Positions 18,129 to 27,546 of a stretch of 64,000 nt of DNA are shown here, one piece after another. The translations under genes were made by a program, and so were the position numbers. Origin of the DNA: JAJEAO01 sp963667635 (GTDB taxonomy: Bacteria; Acidobacteriota; Vicinamibacteria; Marinacidobacterales; Marinacidobacteraceae); NCBI GenBank assembly GCA_965232015.1, contig OZ246946.1, positions 3,224,001-3,288,000 on the forward strand, in the 5' to 3' direction. The notes beneath the pieces were generated by a model. The model made no database searches. It saw nothing but the letters and a program-made list of their open reading frames with translations, and was not told the DNA's origin. The first letter of the stretch is position 1; each line of letters begins with the position of its first letter.

Positions 18129-20072
18129 TCAGCGAGCCGAAGTCGGCGTCTCCCCGGCGAGGATGCGGCGAAAGACGCCCATCTCGATGTTCCCCCCCGA
18201 CACCACGCAGACCAGCCGCCGCGCCCGGCCCTCCTCGCCCGTCCGACGAGGAACCCGGTCCCCGAGCGCCACCGCCACCGGGCACGCTCCCGCGCCCTCG
18301 GCGACCACCCGCGAGCGCGCGGCTAGAACCCGCACCGCCTCCGCGACTTCGTCTGGCGACGCGACCAGGGCCTCGTCGAGGAGCTCGGTCACCAGCGGCC
18401 ACATCGGGTCGAGCACCGTGTTGCCGCCGATCCCGTCCACGAAGCTGGGGCTCGTCTCGATCCACTGCGGCGCGCCGTGATCCGCCGCCGCCGCGACCTT
18501 GGCCGACGTGGACACTTCGACCGGGTGGACCCGGGCCGACGAACCCGACTGCCGCAGCGCGCTCGCGATCCCGCAGCTCAACCCCCCGCCGCCGAACGGG
18601 ACGAGGACCGCTTCGACATCGGGCAGGTCCTCGAGGATTTCCAGCCCGACCGTCCCGTTGCCCGCCATGACCGCGACCTCCTCCACCGGGTGGACGAACC
18701 GGGCTTCGACTCCCGGGAACCGGTGGGAGACGATGGATTCCCACCAGTCCGCGAACGGGGCGACCACGATCTCGGCGCCCAGGGCCGCGATCGCCTGCCG
18801 CTTGTTCTCCGGGGAGGTTTCCGGGACGACCACGGTGCAGGGGACGCCGCGCTGGCGAGCCATGAAAGCCACCGCCTGGGCCCAGTTCCCCGCGCTCGCG
18901 GTCATCACTCCGTGTCGCAGCTCCTCGTCCCCGAGCGTGGCGAACAGCGCCGCCGCGCCGCGCACCTTGAAGGAGGCGAACGGCTGCAGGTTCTCGAGCT
19001 TCAGCCACACTTCGTCGGGTCCATCGCCGGGCAGTCGGACCAGCGGAGTGCGCACCGCGAATGGGGCGATGGCGCGTCGGGCGGCTTCGATCTGGGTGAG
19101 AGGGATCATGGGCGGGGCGGAGTGTACGGACCGGAGACGCGCCCGGCGGGCCTCGGCAGCCGCCACCGTCCGCGGCCAGGGTTTCTTCAGCAGACGGGAC
19201 AGCCCCCGGTCCCGGAGCAGCCGCCCACCGGTCTGGCATCGCGGGCAGTAGTTGAACTCGTTGTCCGCCCGCCGCACTCGCGCCACCGATGTCCCGCAGT
19301 CGGGGCAGGGCTTCCCGAAGCGGCCGTGAACCGCCATGCCCTCCCGAAACGCGGTGACCCGGGTGGGGAAGGCGTTCCCGCACTCGGCGGCGAGCCGCAC
19401 GGCCCACCCGGTGAGCACGGCGACGGTCGCCTCGTGCAGGCGGGCGATTTCGGCGCTGCCGAGGTTCCGGCAGGGCTTCATCGGCGACAGTCGGGCGCGA
19501 TGGAGGATCTCGTCGGAGTAGGCGTTGCCGATCCCGGCGAAGCGCGCCGGCTCGGTGAGCGCCCGCTTCAGCGTTCTCCGCGCATCGCTGAGTCGCGCGG
19601 CGAACGCCTCGGGTGTGGATCCGGGGATCTCGAGGCCGCCCCGGTCGAGCGCGGCGAGCGCCGCCGCCCCCTGCCCGAGCCGGATCGTCGCCCGCTTCTT
19701 CCGGCTCCGCTCCCGAAGCCGAAGCGCGCCGCCTCTCGGGCCATCGGAGTCGGTGGGAGCGAAACGCCACTCGGCGAGCGTGCCCCGCGGCGATACCCGC
19801 ACCGGCTTCCGCGCCCGATTCGCGTCCACCCACGAGAGCCGCCCGGCGATCATCAGGTGGACGGCGAAGAAGAGGCCCTCCTCGAACTCCACGACGATCT
19901 GTTTGCCGATCCGCCGGACGCCAGTGACGCGGTGGCCGACCAGCTCCTCCGGGGTGGGGGCGACCGAGCGGAGCAGATGGGGCGCCCCGAGCCGGAACCC
20001 TGCGAGCCGCGTGTTCAGGATCCGGCCGTGAATCGCCCGGCGGTACGCCTCCAGGTCGGGAAACTCGGGCAC
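18129..20072 (-). CDS. Fpg/Nei-type DNA glycosylase fused in frame to threonine-dehydratase-like PLP enzyme
   Basis: One open frame of 647 codons from GTG 20072. Residues about 1-305 are an Fpg-type glycosylase: PE at positions 2-3 (the catalytic proline and glutamate after Met removal), RRIGKQIVVEF and a C-terminal zinc finger CPDC...CPRC. Residues about 322-647 are a fold-type II PLP enzyme: LENLQPFASFKVRGA (Schiff-base Lys), SAGNWAQAVA, and the glycine loop VPFGGGGLSCGI, as in threonine/serine dehydratases. No stop separates them; the codons run ...RLRSVHSAPP-MIPLTQ... The Met at 19109 would be the normal dehydratase start, but no ribosome site precedes it. Either a true fusion or readthrough left by loss of the glycosylase stop. 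Confidence 0.8.
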   Translation of the reverse strand: MPEFPDLEAYRRAIHGRILNTRLAGFRLGAPHLLRSVAPTPEELVGHRVTGVRRIGKQIVVEFEEGLFFAVHLMIAGRLSWVDANRARKPVRVSPRGTLAEWRFAPTDSDGPRGGALRLRERSRKKRATIRLGQGAAALAALDRGGLEIPGSTPEAFAARLSDARRTLKRALTEPARFAGIGNAYSDEILHRARLSPMKPCRNLGSAEIARLHEATVAVLTGWAVRLAAECGNAFPTRVTAFREGMAVHGRFGKPCPDCGTSVARVRRADNEFNYCPRCQTGGRLLRDRGLSRLLKKPWPRTVAAAEARRARLRSVHSAPPMIPLTQIEAARRAIAPFAVRTPLVRLPGDGPDEVWLKLENLQPFASFKVRGAAALFATLGDEELRHGVMTASAGNWAQAVAFMARQRGVPCTVVVPETSPENKRQAIAALGAEIVVAPFADWWESIVSHRFPGVEARFVHPVEEVAVMAGNGTVGLEILEDLPDVEAVLVPFGGGGLSCGIASALRQSGSSARVHPVEVSTSAKVAAAADHGAPQWIETSPSFVDGIGGNTVLDPMWPLVTELLDEALVASPDEVAEAVRVLAARSRVVAEGAGACPVAVALGDRVPRRTGEEGRARRLVCVVSGGNIEMGVFRRILAGETPTSAR

Positions 20073-20145
20073 CGGCGGTAGTCTCCCGCACCGCGAGCCG
20101 CCGCGACGGACCGGCCCGCCAACATCCGCAGAAGGGAGTCCGACG

Positions 20146-20928
20146 TTGACCGACACACAGAAGCGATTCCAGGGGAAAGTGGCCATCGTCACCGGCGCAT
20201 CCAGCGGGATCGGCCGGGCCACCGCCGCCGCGCTCGGAGCCGAGGGCGCCTCGGTCGCGATCACCGCCCGCCGACCCGATCGTCTCGAAGAGGTCGCTGC
20301 CGGGATCGAAGCGGCAGGCGGGAGCGCGCTATCTCTTGCCGGTGACATCACCGACCCCGAATTCCGCGCCCGCCTCGTCGGGGAGACCGTGGAGCGCTTC
20401 GCGGGGCTCGACCACCTGGTGAGCTCGGCGGGAGTCATCGCCTTCGGCACGGTGGAGAACACGACGCTCGAAGCGTGGCGGCGGATGTTCGCGCTGAACG
20501 TGGAGGCCATCTTCGACCTGATGCGGCTCTCGACGCCGCACCTCCTCGAACGCGGCGGGAGCATCGTGAACGTCTCCAGCGTCAACGGGATGCGCTCGTT
20601 CCCGGGCGTTCTCGCCTACAACTCGAGCAAGTCGGCGCTGGACCAGTTGACCCGCTGCTCAGCGCTCGAACTCGCCGCGAAGGGCGTTCGGGTGAACTCG
20701 GTGAACCCAGGCGTCACCCGAACCGAACTCCACCGGGCCGGCGGACTCGACGCCGACCGCTACGCGGGGTTCCTCGAGCACAGCAAGACGACCCATCCGA
20801 TCGGCCGGGTGGGCACACCGGAGGAGGTCGCGGGCGTGGCGCTCTTCCTCCTGTCCGACGCCGCCGCCTTCCTCACCGGGGTCACGATCCCGGTGGACGG
20901 CGGCCGCCACCTCACCTGCGCCCGGTAG
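20146..20928 (+). CDS. SDR-family NAD(P)-dependent oxidoreductase
   Basis: 260 residues, classical short-chain dehydrogenase: cofactor motif TGASSGIG at about 16-23, LVSSAG in the NNAG position, catalytic Ser in VNVSSVNG, catalytic YNSSK, and a C-terminal LSDAAAFLTGVTIPVDGGRHL typical of family members with FabG-like form. The start is TTG 20146, preceded by AGAAGGGAG. The exact substrate cannot be read from sequence. Divergent from the glycosylase-dehydratase gene with about 75 bp between starts. Confidence 0.85.
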   Translation: MTDTQKRFQGKVAIVTGASSGIGRATAAALGAEGASVAITARRPDRLEEVAAGIEAAGGSALSLAGDITDPEFRARLVGETVERFAGLDHLVSSAGVIAFGTVENTTLEAWRRMFALNVEAIFDLMRLSTPHLLERGGSIVNVSSVNGMRSFPGVLAYNSSKSALDQLTRCSALELAAKGVRVNSVNPGVTRTELHRAGGLDADRYAGFLEHSKTTHPIGRVGTPEEVAGVALFLLSDAAAFLTGVTIPVDGGRHLTCAR

Positions 20929-21010
20929 GAGATCCACCGGCCGCACCTGGGTCGCGCGCCCGCCGGCCGTTCTTGCGAGGCCCGGCTGAATGTCGCGTCG
21001 CGGGCCGCGC

Positions 21011-21062
21011 TTGACTTCCAACGGATTTGCTGGCAACATATCCGTTGCCAACGATAGTGTTG
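21011..21062 (+). promoter_or_regulatory. Promoter region with stacked inverted repeats before the ATPase operon
   Basis: TTGACT (21011-21016) is a good -35; the -10 about 17 bp on (CAACAT) is weak. Overlapping it are perfect inverted repeats CAACGGAT/ATCCGTTG (21019-21026 and 21040-21047), GGCAAC/GTTGCC (21032-21037 and 21044-21049) and CCAAC/GTTGG (21048-21052 and 21058-21062). Such a cluster of CAAC/GTTG half sites suggests repressor binding at the promoter. A strong ribosome site GAGAGGAGGG precedes the ATG at 21077. Confidence 0.5.
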
Positions 21063-21076
21063 GAGAGGAGGGCTTC

Positions 21077-22327
21077 ATGCCACTCAAAAAAGCCGGATCC
21101 AACTGGGTGTCCGGCAACAAGTTCTTCGATCGCGAGACCGACCTCGCCCTGCTCCGGAAGCGCATCCTGCACGGAGAGCACATTCTCATGACCGCGCAGC
21201 GCCGGATGGGAAAGACGAGCCTCGTCCGTGAACTGTTTCGCCGGCTCGAGGAGGAGGGGGAGGTTCAGACCGTGTTCGTGGACCTCGAAGGGGCGAGGAC
21301 CCCGCGAGACGCCATTGCGGCCATTGCGGCTGCTTCTCGTTCGGTAAGAGGGAAGTGGAGCCGCCTCGAGTCCAGTCTCGGGACATTGGCGCGGGCCGGA
21401 CTCGATCTCGTGGACACCGTCACTGTCAAGGAGCGTCAGGTGAAGCTTCGAGCCCTCACCGACGCCGGAAACTGGCGGTCGAAAGGCGATCGCGTCCTTG
21501 AGGCGTTGGCCGAGAGTGGTCGGCCGGTGGTCCTCGCAATGGACGAGCTGCCGTTGTTCGTGAACGGGCTCTTGACCGGCAGTGACGGACAGATGACGCC
21601 GCCCGGCCGCGAGGCCGTGGACCTCTTCTTGGGCTGGCTCCGAAGGAACGCACAGCACCACGCGCGTCAGCTCACCATGATTGTGCTCGGAAGCGTCAGC
21701 CTCCAACCCATCCTCCAACGAGCGGGACTGAGCGCCAAGGCGAACATCTATAGCCCGTTCGTGCTGGAGCCATGGGATGAACCTACGGCGAGTCAGTGTC
21801 TGGAGGATCTCGCCGTGACCTACGACCTTCGGCTCGAGGAGAGCGTTCGCGCCGCAATGTGCCAGCGCCTCCGATGCCAGGTGCCGCACCACGTCCAGCT
21901 CTTCTTCGAGAATCTCCACCAGTACCTGGTGCGGGCGGGACGGCGCGAGTCCACGCTGGCGGACGTTCAGCACGTGTATGAGCACCTCATGCTCGGTCCT
22001 CGAGGACAACCGGACCTTGCCCACTACGAGACGCGGCTCCGGCTGGTCCTCGGGACGGACGGTTGCCGGATGGCGATGGAGCTGCTGACAGAGGCCGCCG
22101 TTGAGGAGAAACTCGCGGACGAGGCGATCCGCCGATACCGGCTCACTCTTGCCGCCTCCACGACCCCGGAGCGCACATCGGTCGAGGATGTGCTCAATGT
22201 GCTGGAACACGACGGTTACCTCGAGAGGAGCGCCGGCAGTCACCGATTCGTTTCAGGTCTCCTTGAGGACTGGTGGCGCTCGCGCTACGGACGCTGGCAC
22301 GTACCGATTCTGAAGCGGGAGGTGTGA
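21077..22327 (+). CDS. P-loop ATPase, first gene of a two-ATPase operon
   Basis: 416 residues from ATG 21077. Walker A is atypical but clear, AQRRMGKTSL (40-49), and Walker B is VVLAMDELPLFV (D156, E157). The opening WVSGNKFFDRETDLALLRKRI is the usual 'box' that precedes the P-loop in archaeal-type ATPases (AAA_14/ATPase_2-like). The C-terminal part, VEDVLNVLEHDGYLERSAG...HRFVSGLLEDWWRSRYG, is a winged helix. No nuclease or membrane segment is seen. It is followed after 3 bp by the larger ATPase-TPR gene, so they surely form one transcript. The role is unknown; a stress or defence module is plausible but not shown. Confidence 0.75.
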   Translation: MPLKKAGSNWVSGNKFFDRETDLALLRKRILHGEHILMTAQRRMGKTSLVRELFRRLEEEGEVQTVFVDLEGARTPRDAIAAIAAASRSVRGKWSRLESSLGTLARAGLDLVDTVTVKERQVKLRALTDAGNWRSKGDRVLEALAESGRPVVLAMDELPLFVNGLLTGSDGQMTPPGREAVDLFLGWLRRNAQHHARQLTMIVLGSVSLQPILQRAGLSAKANIYSPFVLEPWDEPTASQCLEDLAVTYDLRLEESVRAAMCQRLRCQVPHHVQLFFENLHQYLVRAGRRESTLADVQHVYEHLMLGPRGQPDLAHYETRLRLVLGTDGCRMAMELLTEAAVEEKLADEAIRRYRLTLAASTTPERTSVEDVLNVLEHDGYLERSAGSHRFVSGLLEDWWRSRYGRWHVPILKREV

Positions 22328-22330
22328 CGG

Positions 22331-25105
22331 ATGTTGGCAATACGGACGCCTACTCCCAAGTACAACCCGGGGTTCCTCACCGACGACCAGCTCGTCGCGT
22401 CGTTCTGCGTACGCGAAGCGGAGCTCGGTCTCGTCATCGACATGCTTCGTGACTGCACCGGCCCCTCCAACGCGCACCAGCTCGTGATCGGGCCGCGCGG
22501 CAGTGGCAAGACGACATTGTTACTGAGAGTGGCGGCCGAGGCTCGCCGCGACGACGATCTGAAGTCGGCGTTCTTTCCCGTGGTCTTCAGCGAAGAAAGC
22601 TATGGAGTCTCGACGGACGGGGAGTTCTGGCTGGAAGCCCTGACACGACTCGCCGCCGACCCGGCAGCGTCCCGTCCCGATGCGCCGGATCTGAGGGCGT
22701 CGGTCAGGGAGATTCGAACGGTCCGCGACGATGCTGTGCTGGGCGCACGTTGCCTTGGCGCCCTGCTGGACTTCTCGGATCGAGAGGGAAAGCGCCTCGT
22801 ACTGGTCGTCGAGAACCTGCACATGATGTTTGGCGACATGGGGGACGCCGACGCGGAGTGGAGGCTTCGGGAGGTCCTTCAGACCGAGGCCCGCATCATC
22901 CTGCTGGGCAGCGCGACCTCGCGCTTTGCCGAGATCACGGACCCGGGGAGGGCGCTCTACGAGCAGTTCCGGATCCTCGCCCTCGAGCCCTTGGGCGAGG
23001 AGGAGTGCCGGACCCTGTGGGAGGCGGAGTCCGGCCGCACAGCCTCGGGACGCTCGATTCGACCCTTGCAGATCCTCACCGGTGGCAGCCCGCGCCTTCT
23101 CGCGATCATCGCGCGCTTCGGGGTCACCCGCTCGTTCCGCCGACTGATGACGGATCTCCTCGCTCTGGTGGATGATCACACCGAGTACTTCAAGGGCCAC
23201 ATTGAGGCCCTCCCCCCACAGGAGCGGCGGGTTTTTCTGGCTCTGGCGGCGTTGTGGCGGCCTTCGACGACCCGGGAGATCGCGGACCGTGCTCGACTGG
23301 AGACGAACACGTGCAGTGCTCATCTGAAGCGGCTCACAAGACGCGGCGCTGTCCGAACGGCAGGGGGGTCACCGCGACGCAAGCAGTACTACCTCACGGA
23401 GCGCCTGTACAACATCTACTACCTCCTGCGGGTCCAGGGTGACCACTCCTCGCTCGTCAGAGGTCTCGTCCGCTTCATTCGGGCGTTCTACTCATCCGCG
23501 GAGCTCGAGGCCATACGATCCGATCTGCGGCAGTCCTCAGAGCACTCGGACCCCAGAATGCGCTCGCTGGCCAAGGCGCTAGGAGAGCGGCTGGCGCCTC
23601 GTAACGCGGGCCTCGGCGGGGACGCTGTTGCTCTCCACAACCGCGGCATGACGCTGGCGGCGGAGGGCTCACTCGATGAGGCGATCGCTGTCTGGGAGGA
23701 GTTGATCGAGCGCTTCGCAGAATCCGATGCGGCAGTCATTCAGGAAGCTGTCGCGGCAACAATGGCTCAGCTCGCGAGGGTGCTGGGTGTGTGTGGTCGT
23801 CCTGCCGACGCACTGGCCAGGTCCGAGGAACTCGTGGACCGCTTCGATGCGAGCAGAAGGCCCGGTCTAACCAAGTACGTCGCGCGTGGGCTACTGAATC
23901 GCGGGACGGCTCTGGCGAAGCTGGGGCGTCTACCTGAAGCCATCACCGCGTGGGCGGACATGCCCAGCCGCTTCGAAGGGAACGACGAGCCGACAGTGCT
24001 GGCCGCCGTTGCGCTGGCGTTCGTCAACCGCGCGGAGGCCTTGCGAGAGCTGAATCGTCCGGCGGAAGCACTCGACGCCCTCGATGCGGTTGTGGAGCAG
24101 TTCGGGGCTAACAGCGATGTCGCCGTCATGCGACAGGTCGCGACCGGACTGGTCAACAAGGGCAACCTTCTCCGCGAGTCGGACCGTCTCGAGGAGGCGG
24201 CGGGGGCATGCGAGCAGGTAGCGCGTCGCTTCGGGGTGTCCGAGGACGACGAGATTCGGGCCCAGGTCGCGAAGGCGCTGGTGAATCTAGGAGCCGTGCT
24301 CGCCTCCTTGGAGCGGTACACCGAGGCCCTCGAGGCGTGGAGCAAATGCGTGTCGCGCTATGCCGAAGACGACTCTCGGAAGGTTCTCGTCTCGGTCGCC
24401 AAGGCTCTCTTCAACCAGGCAGTCGTGTTGAACGGCACCGAACGATGGAAGGAGGCGGCGGCCGCGGCCGACGACATCGAGCGCCGCTTCGGCGACGGCG
24501 CCATTGCAGTCCTGCAGGCCACGGTGGCCGGTGCGCTGGTCCAGAAGGGCGTGGCGCTGACGAGGATGGAGCGGAGCGATGAGGCCGTCGCCACCTACGA
24601 CGAACTCGTGGAACGGTTCGACGACTCACCCGAGCTCCTCCCATACGTGCATCACGCGCGGCTCAACGGGGCTGCATTGCGACTGGTACGGGGTGAGCGG
24701 CGCCGGGCCATCGAGATCGCGTCCCGCGTCCTTCGCGAGGATCCGGACCGGCGGTTCCGCTGGATGGCGCTGGCCGTCCGTGCGCGCGCCACAGCCACCG
24801 ACGATCTCGACGGCGCCGCGAGGGACGTTCGGGAGCTTCTGGAGATCCTCGCCGATTGGGATTCTCCGCCGCGCGCGGCGATCTCCATGCTGGTGGACTT
24901 CTCGCTCACCGTGGGGTTGCAGAGGATGCTGAGCTTCATCGAGGCTTCCGGGGCCAGGGACTTCCTGCTTCCGCTCAGCACTGCGCTCGCACGGGAGCTG
25001 GGCGGCAGTCCCCGCGTGTCGCAAGAGGTCAGTGAGGTCGCCGAGGACCTTCGCCGCGAACTGAGGAAAGCCAGGGAACGAGCGCGGCTCTCCGGTGCTG
25101 CATGA
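22331..25105 (+). CDS. P-loop ATPase with winged helix and TPR repeats
   Basis: 924 residues. Walker A GPRGSGKT is at 54-61. The Walker B strand LVLVVENLHMMF (156-167) has E161-N where most AAA proteins have D-E, a notable change. A sensor-like LGSATSRF follows. Residues about 310-400 form a winged helix (STTREIADRARLETNTCSAHLKRLTRRGAV...YYLTERLYNIYYLLR). About 440-780 are some eight TPR-like helical pairs (e.g. LVNKGNLLRESDRLEEAAGACEQVARRFG). The layout (NTPase, HTH, TPR sensor) resembles STAND signal proteins such as MalT, but no effector domain is present. It should act with the 416-residue ATPase encoded 3 bp upstream. Confidence 0.8.
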   Translation: MLAIRTPTPKYNPGFLTDDQLVASFCVREAELGLVIDMLRDCTGPSNAHQLVIGPRGSGKTTLLLRVAAEARRDDDLKSAFFPVVFSEESYGVSTDGEFWLEALTRLAADPAASRPDAPDLRASVREIRTVRDDAVLGARCLGALLDFSDREGKRLVLVVENLHMMFGDMGDADAEWRLREVLQTEARIILLGSATSRFAEITDPGRALYEQFRILALEPLGEEECRTLWEAESGRTASGRSIRPLQILTGGSPRLLAIIARFGVTRSFRRLMTDLLALVDDHTEYFKGHIEALPPQERRVFLALAALWRPSTTREIADRARLETNTCSAHLKRLTRRGAVRTAGGSPRRKQYYLTERLYNIYYLLRVQGDHSSLVRGLVRFIRAFYSSAELEAIRSDLRQSSEHSDPRMRSLAKALGERLAPRNAGLGGDAVALHNRGMTLAAEGSLDEAIAVWEELIERFAESDAAVIQEAVAATMAQLARVLGVCGRPADALARSEELVDRFDASRRPGLTKYVARGLLNRGTALAKLGRLPEAITAWADMPSRFEGNDEPTVLAAVALAFVNRAEALRELNRPAEALDALDAVVEQFGANSDVAVMRQVATGLVNKGNLLRESDRLEEAAGACEQVARRFGVSEDDEIRAQVAKALVNLGAVLASLERYTEALEAWSKCVSRYAEDDSRKVLVSVAKALFNQAVVLNGTERWKEAAAAADDIERRFGDGAIAVLQATVAGALVQKGVALTRMERSDEAVATYDELVERFDDSPELLPYVHHARLNGAALRLVRGERRRAIEIASRVLREDPDRRFRWMALAVRARATATDDLDGAARDVRELLEILADWDSPPRAAISMLVDFSLTVGLQRMLSFIEASGARDFLLPLSTALARELGGSPRVSQEVSEVAEDLRRELRKARERARLSGAA

Positions 25106-25272
25106 TCTGGTCACGGCACCGGCATGGGAGTGATCCTGCGGGGCCCTTTGACACTCTCCGCGCCCGCCTCCTACGCTTGATCCGCCAGACGTGTCGCGCG
25201 TCCGGTTTCCGACGGGCGGAGGATTCCGCTCCGCTCCGCCCGCTGCACACCCACTCCCCCCGGAGGTTCGCC

Positions 25273-27072
25273 ATGTTCTCGAAACCCGTGTCGTTCACCA
25301 GCGTGTTCGCGCTCCTTCTGCTGACCGCAGCGGGCGCCGCCGCGCAAAGCTACGAGTGCAGCGAAGTCATGGTGCCGATGCGTGACGGCACGAGCTTGGC
25401 CACCGACGTGTATATGCCGGTGAACCAGGGAGACGGCCCGTTCCCCGTCATCCTCGAGCGCACGCCCTACAACAAGGGCGCCTGCGAGCACCGGTACGCG
25501 CCGTACTTCGCCGAGCGCGGCTACGTCGCCATCGTTCAGGACGAGCGCGGCCGCTACAACTCGGAAGGCGTCTATTACTGGCTGCTCGATGAGGCGTGGC
25601 ACGAGCGGCAGGACGGCTACGACACGATCGAGTGGGCGGGCACCCAGCCCTGGTCCACCGGCAAGGTCGGGACGATGGGGCTCTCGTTCACCTGCTTCAA
25701 CCAGTACCTGACCGCGCCCACCCGCCCGCCGCATCTCGCCGCCATGTTCTGCGCGCACTCGGCCTCGAACGCCTACAAGGACCTCTACTGGGCGGGCGGG
25801 GCGCTCCACATGATCATGCCCACCTGGCTGCTATCGCAGAACGAGATGGTGCAGCCGGTGCCGCTCGACGATCCGGGACGCCGGACCGGCTACGTCGGCG
25901 GGGACGAGGCGTGGCGGCGCTGGCATCAGCGGCGGCTCGAGACGCGTTCCTCCATGGCGGCGAGCATGATCACGACGATGATGACGGACATGATCGAGAA
26001 CCCGTACTACAACGACTACTGGCGCCAGTACGCGGTGGACGAGCACTGGGACGAGATCGACACGCCGATCATGCACTACGCAAGCTGGTACGACCGCTAT
26101 CCGCACTCGCAGGTGGCGCACTTCAACGGCATTTCCGCCCAGGGCATGCCGAACGCCAGGGACAGTCAGCGGCTCTTCGTCGGGCCGTGGCTCCACGGGT
26201 CCGGCCTCATCACCGCCCGGGTGATCGGGGATCTCGACTTCGGGCCCGAGGCGGCGATTGATTACAACGGGTTGCGCCTCCGCTGGTTCGACTACCACCT
26301 GAAGGGCATAGACAACGGCATCATGGACGAGCCCAAGGTGAGCCTCTTCATCATGGGCGCGAACACCTGGCGGCGCGAGCATGAATACCCGTTGGCCCGC
26401 GAGGTGCGGACCGACTACTACTTCCGCGCCGACAGCGCCGACTCCATTGATTCGCTGAACGATGGAACGCTCTCGACCGAGCCTCCCGGCGACGAGGCGC
26501 CGGACACCTACGAGTACGACCCGCGCGATCCGGTGCCGTCCATCGGCGGCGACCTGTTCATCCAGCCGATGGGGGCCCGCGACAACCGGCCCGCCGACCG
26601 GCGCAGCCTGACGTTCACGACGCCGGTGCTCGAAGAGGACACCGAAGTCACCGGGATGCCGACGGTCGAACTGTGGGCCTCATCGAGTGCGGTGGACACC
26701 GACTGGACGGTCACGATCACCGACGTACACCCGGACGGGTACTCCCAGACGCTTCGGCAGAACATCCTGCGCGCCCGCTACCGGGAAGGCGACGAGGCCC
26801 CGGTCCTGATGACCCCCGGCGAGGTGTACAGGTTCACGATCGAGATGTATCCGATCTCGAATCTGTTCAAGGCGGGCCACCGCATCCGGATGACGGTCTC
26901 GAGCAGTTCGTTCCCGAAGTGGAATCCGAACGGGAACACCGGCCGGGAGATGGACGAGGACATGCCGGTGATCGTCGCGGAGAACACGATCTACCACGAT
27001 GCCGAGCGGCCTTCCCGGGTCATCCTGCCGATCATCCCGGCGGGGCCGGGCGCCGGCCCCGGGCGCCACTGA
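25273..27072 (+). CDS. CocE/NonD family (S15-like) serine hydrolase, exported
   Basis: 599 residues from ATG 25273, preceded by CGGAGG. A signal peptide MFSKPVSFTSVFALLLLTAAGAAAQ is followed by the alpha/beta-hydrolase core: MRDGTSLATDVYMP, ILERTPYNKG, VAIVQDERGRYNSEG, the nucleophile elbow in GTMGLSFTCFNQY and a C-terminal jelly-roll (GMPTVELWASSSAVDTDWTVTITDVHPDG...RMTVSSSSFPKWNPN). This is the Xaa-Pro dipeptidyl-peptidase/cocaine-esterase family; it cleaves acyl or peptidyl bonds of small compounds in the periplasm. Here the elbow reads G-L-S-F-T rather than the usual G-x-S-Y-x-G. An upstream extension to 25102 is not supported. Confidence 0.88.
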   Translation: MFSKPVSFTSVFALLLLTAAGAAAQSYECSEVMVPMRDGTSLATDVYMPVNQGDGPFPVILERTPYNKGACEHRYAPYFAERGYVAIVQDERGRYNSEGVYYWLLDEAWHERQDGYDTIEWAGTQPWSTGKVGTMGLSFTCFNQYLTAPTRPPHLAAMFCAHSASNAYKDLYWAGGALHMIMPTWLLSQNEMVQPVPLDDPGRRTGYVGGDEAWRRWHQRRLETRSSMAASMITTMMTDMIENPYYNDYWRQYAVDEHWDEIDTPIMHYASWYDRYPHSQVAHFNGISAQGMPNARDSQRLFVGPWLHGSGLITARVIGDLDFGPEAAIDYNGLRLRWFDYHLKGIDNGIMDEPKVSLFIMGANTWRREHEYPLAREVRTDYYFRADSADSIDSLNDGTLSTEPPGDEAPDTYEYDPRDPVPSIGGDLFIQPMGARDNRPADRRSLTFTTPVLEEDTEVTGMPTVELWASSSAVDTDWTVTITDVHPDGYSQTLRQNILRARYREGDEAPVLMTPGEVYRFTIEMYPISNLFKAGHRIRMTVSSSSFPKWNPNGNTGREMDEDMPVIVAENTIYHDAERPSRVILPIIPAGPGAGPGRH

Positions 27073-27111
27073 TGTGAGTGCGAGAGCGCTCCGGCGAATC
27101 GCGTGGCGGGA

Positions 27112-27546
27112 TCAGACGGAGAGGACGCGCAGCGAGGACTGGCGCCGGGTCGGGACGAGGCCCTTGAGGCCGGCGTCGAATGTCGTCAACTGACCGCCCC
27201 GCTGGATGGCCGTGGCCAACAGCACGGCGTCCGTGACCTGCCGGTACCCCTGGAGACGACGGCTGACCGAGTTCGGCAGCGCGCTGACGGAGCGGTTCAG
27301 CGGCCAGAAGCGATGCGAGCCGAGCCGGGTGAGGCCCTCCAGAACGCTGATGGCTTCGAGAGGGGTCACCGTGTGGTGGACGGCGGCGCGGTTGCACGAG
27401 ACCCGCACGAAGCCCGCCTCCGTCAACAGGCATGTCGCCCAGCCCGCGCCCCGATCCGCATCGAACCAGGCCCACGCCGCCTCGTGATGCACATGGTTGG
27501 GCCAGGCGAGCGCGACCATGACATTCACGTCCGGCAGAGCGATCAC
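27112..27546 (-). CDS. VapC-type PIN-domain toxin
   Basis: 144 residues. The PIN acidic residues are visible: D at position 6 in MIALPDVNVMVALAW, E in LLTEAGFVRVSCNR, D in YRQVTDAVLLATAI and D in LTTFDAGLKGL. These bind Mg2+ for endoribonuclease action, usually on tRNA or rRNA, when not held by the cognate antitoxin. The start overlaps the antitoxin stop by 4 bp. The overall form is the 'TA system VapC family' type with N-terminal LPDVNVLVAL. Confidence 0.88.
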   Translation of the reverse strand: MIALPDVNVMVALAWPNHVHHEAAWAWFDADRGAGWATCLLTEAGFVRVSCNRAAVHHTVTPLEAISVLEGLTRLGSHRFWPLNRSVSALPNSVSRRLQGYRQVTDAVLLATAIQRGGQLTTFDAGLKGLVPTRRQSSLRVLSV

